Positions 59,179 to 64,000 of a stretch of 64,000 bases of DNA are shown piece by piece (the stretch's first letter is position 1; the number at the start of each line of letters is the position of its first letter). Both the position numbers and the translations under genes were made by a program. The notes under the pieces were generated by a model. The model was not told where the DNA came from, did no database searches, and was given only the letters and a program-made list of their open reading frames with translations. The stretch is from Nocardia bhagyanarayanae (GTDB lineage Bacteria; Actinomycetota; Actinomycetes; Mycobacteriales; Mycobacteriaceae). The DNA is taken from positions 62,001-126,000 of the forward strand of contig NZ_VFPG01000001.1 of NCBI RefSeq assembly GCF_006716565.1, in the 5' to 3' direction.

Positions 59179-59571
59179 CACTCACCTCGCGACACAACGA
59201 GGTCGAGTGCGGTTGGCGAACCCCCTGGACAAGCGAGTAGTCGATCACCCGAATTTCTTGTCGAATGCGTCTCCAGAATATGTGCGATATGGCGTAACAC
59301 GCGTCAGCTCCTGCCGAAGTGTCGATGAAGCGCCTGTTCAGGCGCCTCCTATCAGCGAGGATCGACGTCAGCCTCCAAAAGCCCCGACCGGCTTCCGAAA
59401 TAATCCAGCTATCAATGTTTATGGGCCGGCAGGTCTCGAAACGAGCTACTCCGCGGACACGATGGAACAACCGATCGGACTCGGACGTATTTCACCGGAC
59501 ACTTGGTGCTACAAAAAAAGGAGACGGCCGGGTAACAACCCGGCCGCCTCCAGTACGGCGAAGTGCAGGCG
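59179..59571. other. 393-bp lower-GC intergenic region with the NRPS-operon promoter
   Basis: The base composition is visibly lower in GC than the flanking genes. It contains the promoter and leader of the NRPS operon, a perfect 16-nt palindrome GCGCCTGTTCAGGCGC (59330-59345), and at the right end the fadE25 terminator. Open frames here have atypical codon use and no ribosome-binding site, so none is called as a gene. Confidence 0.55.
59513..59545 (-). terminator. intrinsic terminator of fadE25
   Basis: On the minus strand, a perfect 8-bp stem GGCCGGGT/ACCCGGCC (59545-59538 and 59533-59526) with loop TGTT is followed by GTCTCC and a run of seven T (59519-59513). This is a canonical Rho-independent terminator, unusual for this GC-rich genome, 27 nt past the fadE25 stop. 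Confidence 0.92.
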
Positions 59572-60732
59572 TCAGCCGCGCAGCAACGCCCTGGACATCA
59601 CCACACGCTGGATCTGGTTGGTGCCCTCGTAGATCTGGGTGATCTTGGCGTCGCGCATCATCCGCTCGACCGGGAAGTCGGTCGTGTAACCGGCGCCGCC
59701 GAAGAGCTGGACGGCGTTGGTGGTGACCTCCATGGCCACGTCCGAGGCGAAGCACTTGGCGGCGGCGGAGATGAAGCCGAGGTTCTTCTCGCCGCGCTCG
59801 GCGCGGGCGGCCGAGGTGTAGACCATGAGGCGGGCGGCCTCGATCTTCATCGCCATGTCGGCCAGCATGAACTGGGTGTTCTGGAAGTCGGCGATGGCTG
59901 TGCCGAACTGCTTGCGGTCCTTGGTGTAGGCGATCGCCGCGTCCAGCGCGCCCTGGGCCAGGCCGACGGCCTGCGCGCCGATGGTCGGGCGGGTGTGGTC
60001 GAGGGTCTGCAGCGCGGTCTTGAAACCGGTGCCCGGCGCGCCGATGATGCGGTCGCCCGGGACGCGGCAGTTCTCGAAGTACAGCTCGGCGGTCGGCGAG
60101 CCCTTGATGCCGAGCTTGTGCTCGAGCGGACCGACGACGAAGCCCTCGTCGTCCTTGTGCACCATGAACGCGGAGATGCCGTTGGCGCCCTTGTCGGCGT
60201 CGGTCACGGCCATCACGGTGTACCAGGAGGACTTGCCGCCGTTGGTGATCCAGCACTTGGAGCCGTTGATGATCCAGTCGTCGCCGTCCTGCTTGGCGCG
60301 GGTCCGCATGGAGGCGGCGTCCGAGCCCGCCTCGCGCTCGGACAGCGCGTAGGAGGCCATCTCGCCGTTGACGATGTCGGCGAGCACCTTCTGCTTCAGC
60401 TCCTCGGAGCCGTTCAGGATCAGGCCCATGGTGCCGAGCTTGTTGACCGCGGGGATGAGCGAGGAGGAGCCACAGACGCGGGCGACCTCTTCGATCACGA
60501 TGCAGGTGGCGACCGAGTCGGCGCCCTGGCCGCCGTAGGCCTCGGGCACGTGCACGGCGTTGAAGCCCGCGGCGTTCAGCGCGGTGAGCGCCTCCTCCGG
60601 GAAGCGGGAGTTACCGTCGACGTCCTTGGCGTACGGCGCGATTTCCTTCTCCGCAAGACCGCGGATGGCCGCCCGCAGTTCGTCGTGGAAGTCCTCGAGC
60701 TTGAACAGGTCGAAATCGGGGTTTCCCGCCAT
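59572..60732 (-). CDS. fadE25: acyl-CoA dehydrogenase FadE25
   Basis: This 386-residue protein is very similar to mycobacterial FadE25. It has YALSEREAGSDAASMRTRAK, the ITNGGKSSWYTVMAVTD region, QLFGGAGYTTDFPVERMMRDAKITQ and catalytic Glu369 in YEGTNQIQR. The enzyme dehydrogenates acyl-CoA with FAD; the physiological substrate of FadE25 is unsettled (branched or short chain is plausible). In M. tuberculosis it neighbours purE-purK, as here, but a TetR gene intervenes in this window. Its promoter (TATACT at 60819-60814) is flanked by two palindromes. Confidence 0.93.
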   Translation of the reverse strand: MAGNPDFDLFKLEDFHDELRAAIRGLAEKEIAPYAKDVDGNSRFPEEALTALNAAGFNAVHVPEAYGGQGADSVATCIVIEEVARVCGSSSLIPAVNKLGTMGLILNGSEELKQKVLADIVNGEMASYALSEREAGSDAASMRTRAKQDGDDWIINGSKCWITNGGKSSWYTVMAVTDADKGANGISAFMVHKDDEGFVVGPLEHKLGIKGSPTAELYFENCRVPGDRIIGAPGTGFKTALQTLDHTRPTIGAQAVGLAQGALDAAIAYTKDRKQFGTAIADFQNTQFMLADMAMKIEAARLMVYTSAARAERGEKNLGFISAAAKCFASDVAMEVTTNAVQLFGGAGYTTDFPVERMMRDAKITQIYEGTNQIQRVVMSRALLRG

Positions 60733-60788
60733 GGGACACGCTCCTGGGTGGTGGGCTCGAACCGCGGTCGGCGGTCGGCGTTCATCTC

Positions 60789-60801
60789 GGCACTCAGTGC
60801 C
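60789..60801. promoter_or_regulatory. operator candidate downstream of the fadE25 -10 element
   Basis: GGCACTCAGTGCC is a perfect 13-bp palindrome about 13 nt downstream of the TATACT -10 element, so it overlaps the start of transcription. Its sequence matches the second site at 60854-60868. Confidence 0.65.
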
Positions 60802-60853
60802 ACTTCATGCGCCAGTATACGCACAGAATTCCGCGCCACATGGGGTGATCTTT

Positions 60854-60868
60854 TGGCACTGAGTGTCA
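60854..60868. promoter_or_regulatory. second operator candidate upstream of the fadE25 promoter
   Basis: TGGCACTGAGTGTCA is a 15-bp near-palindrome (one mismatch) centred 66 bp from the other site and upstream of the -35 region. The pair suggests cooperative or looped repression by the adjacent TetR protein. Confidence 0.6.
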
Positions 60869-60890
60869 GCGAAGGGGTATGTGGTCGAGG

Positions 60891-61589
60891 TCACAGACTA
60901 CCGAGCTTGCGGGTCAGCAGATCGGCGACCTGACGCGACGGCATGTCCCTCGGAAACACCGCGACCACCATCTCCTCCGCGTGGTGGGCCCGCTCGCGAC
61001 CGCGCGGAATGGCCGCCAGCTCGACCCGCAGATCCGCGGCGCCCGCGTCCGACTCGCCGCGCACCATCCGGCGCAGGAGGTAGTTGTGCGTCGCGGTGAC
61101 CGCCGCGGTGAACTGCACCCTGGCCAGATCGGGCGCGTCGGGCATGCGCTCGCGCAGATAGTCGGTGAACAGGCGCTCGTAGCGGAACACGGTGACGATC
61201 TCGCGCTCGCGCAGCGCGGGCACCCGGCGCACCACCTGGTAGCGCCGCGCCGCGATCTCCCGCCACTGCGTGAACCGCTCGAAGACCTGCACCACAGCGG
61301 CGCACACGGCCTCCCACGGATCCTCGTCCTGCGCGCCTGCGAGGTAGGCCGCCGCCTGCGCGAGCTGCGACTCGTGGTCGGCGAAGATCACGTCCTCCTT
61401 CGAACGGAACTGCCGGAAGAACGTCCGCCGGGAGATTCCCGCCGCCTCCGCGATCTCGTCGACCGTCGTCGCCTCGTACCCCTTGTCCGCGAACAACCGC
61501 AGCGCCTGATCCACCACGGTCAACCGGAACCGAGCCGGATCCTCCCCGGCCCGTGCCCGCGCGCTCTCCTCAGATGCCACGGCAGCCAC
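60891..61589 (-). CDS. TetR-family regulator, probable repressor of fadE25
   Basis: This 232-residue protein has an N-terminal TetR helix-turn-helix (TTVDEIAEAAGISRRTFFRQFRSKEDVIF) and a larger ligand domain containing YLRERMPDAPDLARVQFTAAV. The TTVDEIA-AAGISRRTFF sequence is common among fatty-acyl-responsive TetR proteins. The gene lies between purE and fadE25 in the same direction, and two palindromes occupy the fadE25 promoter just beyond it. An acyl-CoA ligand is likely but inferred. The GTG start at 61589 is one of two closely spaced GTG codons. Confidence 0.85.
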   Translation of the reverse strand: MAAVASEESARARAGEDPARFRLTVVDQALRLFADKGYEATTVDEIAEAAGISRRTFFRQFRSKEDVIFADHESQLAQAAAYLAGAQDEDPWEAVCAAVVQVFERFTQWREIAARRYQVVRRVPALREREIVTVFRYERLFTDYLRERMPDAPDLARVQFTAAVTATHNYLLRRMVRGESDAGAADLRVELAAIPRGRERAHHAEEMVVAVFPRDMPSRQVADLLTRKLGSL

Positions 61590-61645
61590 CGTAGCGACCC
61601 ACGCGGTACGACGGGCAACCGCGCGCCGGGTGGTACCGGGGCACG

Positions 61646-62146
61646 TCAGCCGAGGAGTTTGGTGCGGAGGGCCTCGTCCTTTTCGAGGACGAGTTTTTCC
61701 AGATCGGCCTGGAACTGGGTCATGCGGGTGCGCAGGGCCGGGTCGGCGGCGGCCAGGATGCGGACCGCGAGCAGGCCCGCGTTGCGCGCGCCACCGATGG
61801 AGACGGTGGCGACCGGGACGCCCGCGGGCATCTGCACGATCGAGAGCAGCGAATCCATGCCGTCGAGGTACTTCAGCGGGACCGGCACGCCGATCACCGG
61901 AAGCGGGGTCGCGGAGGCGACCATGCCCGGGAGGTGGGCCGCGCCGCCCGCGCCGGCGATGATCACCTGGACGCCGCGGTCGGCCGCCTCGCGCGCGTAG
62001 TCGAGCATGCGCTGCGGCGTGCGGTGCGCGGAGACGACGCCCACCTCGAACGGCACGCCGAACTCGGCGAGCGCCTCGGCGGCCGCCTCCATGGTCGGCC
62101 AGTCGGAGTCGCTGCCCATGATCAGGCCAACACGAGGATTACTCAT
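61646..62146 (-). CDS. purE: N5-carboxyaminoimidazole ribonucleotide mutase
   Basis: This 166-residue class I PurE converts N5-CAIR to CAIR in purine synthesis. It has [13 protein letters not shown] near residue 10, VVSAHRTP, and [15 protein letters not shown], the substrate loops of the octameric enzyme. Its ATG lies inside the end of purK (8-nt overlap, ATGAGTAA), so both are translated together. Confidence 0.96.
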   Translation of the reverse strand: MSNPRVGLIMGSDSDWPTMEAAAEALAEFGVPFEVGVVSAHRTPQRMLDYAREAADRGVQVIIAGAGGAAHLPGMVASATPLPVIGVPVPLKYLDGMDSLLSIVQMPAGVPVATVSIGGARNAGLLAVRILAAADPALRTRMTQFQADLEKLVLEKDEALRTKLLG

Positions 62147-63359
62147 GGGGATCCCATCCGTCGGTCCACACCGCGTGCGACATCCAGTGCGCCGCCCGCT
62201 CTGCCTTCTCGCGCACCTCGGCCACGTCGTCGCCGAGGACGTTGATGTGCCCGATCTTGCGATCGGGGCGTTCGCCCTTGCCGTACAGGTGCACCTTCGC
62301 CTCGGGCATTCTGGCGAACAGGTGGTGCAGCCGCTCGTCCATCGACATCTCGGGCGCCTGCTCGGCGCCGAGGATGTTGGCCATCACGGTGACCGGAGCC
62401 AACGGGCTGGTGTCGCCGAGCGGGTAGTCCAGCACGGCACGCAGGTGCTGCTCGAACTGCCCGGTGCGCGCACCGTCCATGCCCCAGTGGCCGGAGTTGT
62501 GCGGGCGCATCGCCAGCTCGTTCACCAGCAGCGCTCCGTCGTGGGTCTCGAAGAGCTCGACGGCCATCGCGCCGACCACGCCGAGCTGGGCGGCCAGATT
62601 CAGCGCCAGGGTCTCGGCCTCCGCCGCTTGCTCGTCGGCCAGATCCGGCGCGGGCGCGATCACCACCGCGCACTGTCCCTTGCGCTGCACGGTCTCCACC
62701 ACCGGCCAGGTCGCGGCCTGCCCGAACGGCGAACGGGCCACCATCGCCGAGAGTTCGCGCTTCAGATCGACCTTCGCCTCGGCGAGCAGCCGCACGCCGT
62801 GTGCGAGCTGATCGGTGACGATCCACTCGGCCTCGGCGGCGTCGGCGGGCATCCAGACACCCCGACCGTCGTAACCGCCGCGCACCGCCTTGAGCACGAA
62901 CGGCCAGCCGTGCTCGTCACCGAAGCGCACGGCGTCGGCGGGCTCGGCGACCGGAGTGAACGCGGGCACCGGGACGCCGAGCTCGGCGAGCTTGGTGCGC
63001 ATGGCCAGCTTGTCCTGCGCGTAGACCAGGGCCTGCGGCGGCGGCGCCACGTTGACGCCCTCCGCGACCAGCGCCTCGAGATGCTCGGTCGGCACGTGCT
63101 CGTGGTCGAAGGTCAGCGCGTGCGAACCGACGGCTGCCTTGCGCAACGCGGCCAGATCGGTGTGACTGCCGAGCACCACGTCGGGACTGACCTGCGCGGC
63201 CGGGTCCTCCGGGTTCTCGGCGAGCACCCGGAGCCGCTGGCCGAGGGCGATCGCGGCCTGATGGGTCATTCGCGCGAGCTGACCGCCACCGATCATGGTG
63301 ACGGTGGGCATCGCGGCTTCATCGAAGGAACGGGTACTCACGTCGTGCAATCTTGTCAT
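62139..63359 (-). CDS. purK: N5-carboxyaminoimidazole ribonucleotide synthase
   Basis: This ATP-grasp enzyme makes N5-CAIR from AIR, ATP and bicarbonate. Family marks are [18 protein letters not shown] near the N-terminus, [28 protein letters not shown] and [13 protein letters not shown]. The start is uncertain: the ATG at 63359 gives 406 residues, a GTG at 63341 lies 8 nt after CAAGAT and could be leaderless, and an ATG at 63311 begins directly at the family domain. It is divergent from gtrA and forms an operon with purE. Confidence 0.95.
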   Translation of the reverse strand: MTRLHDVSTRSFDEAAMPTVTMIGGGQLARMTHQAAIALGQRLRVLAENPEDPAAQVSPDVVLGSHTDLAALRKAAVGSHALTFDHEHVPTEHLEALVAEGVNVAPPPQALVYAQDKLAMRTKLAELGVPVPAFTPVAEPADAVRFGDEHGWPFVLKAVRGGYDGRGVWMPADAAEAEWIVTDQLAHGVRLLAEAKVDLKRELSAMVARSPFGQAATWPVVETVQRKGQCAVVIAPAPDLADEQAAEAETLALNLAAQLGVVGAMAVELFETHDGALLVNELAMRPHNSGHWGMDGARTGQFEQHLRAVLDYPLGDTSPLAPVTVMANILGAEQAPEMSMDERLHHLFARMPEAKVHLYGKGERPDRKIGHINVLGDDVAEVREKAERAAHWMSHAVWTDGWDPHE

Positions 63360-63398
63360 GTCCGGCCGCAATGACCGCTACCGGTACACTCGGCTCTC

Positions 63399-63941
63399 GT
63401 GTCTTTCGTCGACGACGTGGTCAGCGTCCTCCCCCGGCCCCTGCGGGAGATCGCCTACCGCCACCACGAGCTGATCAAGTTCGCCATCGTCGGCGCGACG
63501 ACCTTCGTGATCGACAGCGGGATCTTCTACTTCCTCAAGCTGACCGTGCTGACCGAGAAGCCGGTCACCGCGAAGATCATCTCCGGCGTCATCGCCGTGA
63601 TCGCCTCCTACATCCTGAACCGCGAGTGGTCGTTCAAGAACCGCGGCGGCCGGGAGCGCCACCACGAGGCGCTGCTGTTCTTCGGGGTCAGCGGCGTCGG
63701 CGTGGCGCTGAGCAACATCCCGCTGTGGATCTCCAGCTATGTCTTCGACCTGCGGCAGCCGAACGTCAGCTTCACCGTCGAGAACATCGCCGACTTCGTC
63801 AGCGCCTTCATCATCGGCAACCTCCTCCAGATGGCCTTCCGGTTCTGGGCGATGCGGCGCTGGGTCTTCCCGGACGAGATGACCGAGCTGGAGGCGGAGC
63901 TCGAGGAGCTCATCGAAGAGGAACAGCTCGGGCAGGCCTGA
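63399..63941 (+). CDS. GtrA-family membrane protein
   Basis: This 180-residue protein has four membrane helices (FAIVGATTFVIDSGIFYFL, IISGVIAVIASYILN, LLFFGVSGVGVALSNIPLW, ADFVSAFIIGNLLQMAF) and the GtrA signature YILNREWSF. An acidic C-terminal tail (TELEAELEELIEEEQ) follows. In mycobacteria a GtrA gene sits divergently beside purK in the same way. Transport or flipping of polyprenyl-linked sugars is the proposed role. The GTG lies 8 nt after TACACT, consistent with leaderless translation. Confidence 0.88.
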   Translation: MSFVDDVVSVLPRPLREIAYRHHELIKFAIVGATTFVIDSGIFYFLKLTVLTEKPVTAKIISGVIAVIASYILNREWSFKNRGGRERHHEALLFFGVSGVGVALSNIPLWISSYVFDLRQPNVSFTVENIADFVSAFIIGNLLQMAFRFWAMRRWVFPDEMTELEAELEELIEEEQLGQA

Positions 63942-64000
63942 CCGGCTGTCACCGCACAATCTCAGCGCGGCTCGGGCACCGCGCCCGTCGCCCGCGTCGG

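Noticed and set aside
59024..59470. Minus-strand frame spanning the low-GC region upstream of the NRPS partner gene
   Set aside because: It overlaps the partner gene in another frame, has no ribosome-binding site and shows codon use unlike the neighbours; the region is better explained as promoter and leader.

Overview
The window looks like a chromosome segment of a mycolic-acid actinomycete, most likely Nocardia or a close relative. The DNA is GC-rich, GTG starts are common, and genes are often coupled by 4-nt ATGA or GTGA overlaps. Several gene groups match those known from Mycobacterium tuberculosis: purK-purE-fadE25 with a divergent gtrA, helZ with a SWIM-protein gene, pntAa-pntAb-pntB, and mmsA-fadE9-mmsB with echA8/echA9. 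The genus call is inference from gene content and recalled synteny; no search was run.

Left third (1-29.4 kb): a MarR fragment, an Hsp70/actin-like membrane-anchored protein and a DUF6159-like membrane protein come first. A five-gene minus-strand valine-degradation operon follows (mmsA, acyl-CoA dehydrogenase, 3-hydroxyisobutyryl-CoA hydrolase, mmsB, echA8). icmF (fused isobutyryl-CoA mutase) lies just beyond it, then an amidohydrolase, a Baeyer-Villiger-type monooxygenase, a TetR/metal-receptor/membrane-protein island, the helicase-SWIM pair, a secreted HNH lipoprotein, a sulfurtransferase, a BenE transporter and the branched-chain keto-acid dehydrogenase operon bkdA-bkdB-bkdC with a divergent Lrp regulator. 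The bkd, mms/ech and icmF products together cover keto-acid to isobutyryl-CoA to propionyl-CoA, with a side exit to n-butyryl-CoA. The promoters of mmsA and icmF share a palindrome that may co-regulate them.

Middle (29.5-43.6 kb): an SDR, a thioesterase, an AraC regulator next to a decayed NmrA-type gene, an MFS transporter, an AAA ATPase, the proton-translocating transhydrogenase operon, a HIT/MDMPI-like/S51-peptidase operon, a GtrA protein, a GlcD-type oxidase and a small GNAT protein.

Right part (43.6-59.2 kb): a single 4,800-residue NRPS in the order C-A-T-E-C-A-T-C-A-T-C-T-TE, preceded in its operon by a protein of unknown function (possibly DUF6875-like). Its last module has no adenylation domain. 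Its thioesterase carries an insertion of about 265 residues built from 33 copies of an 8-residue (24-nt) repeat. No MbtH, PPTase, transporter or aryl/acyl-loading gene is in view, so its starter and product are unknown.

Right edge (59.5-64 kb): fadE25 with a strong terminator and a promoter flanked by two palindromes, its upstream TetR gene, purE, purK and a divergent gtrA. A degenerate repeat of about 66 bp occurs at two convergent gene junctions (15.8 kb and 43.6-43.95 kb) and forms the 3' end of the monooxygenase gene. No tRNA, rRNA, insertion sequence, prophage or CRISPR array was recognised.
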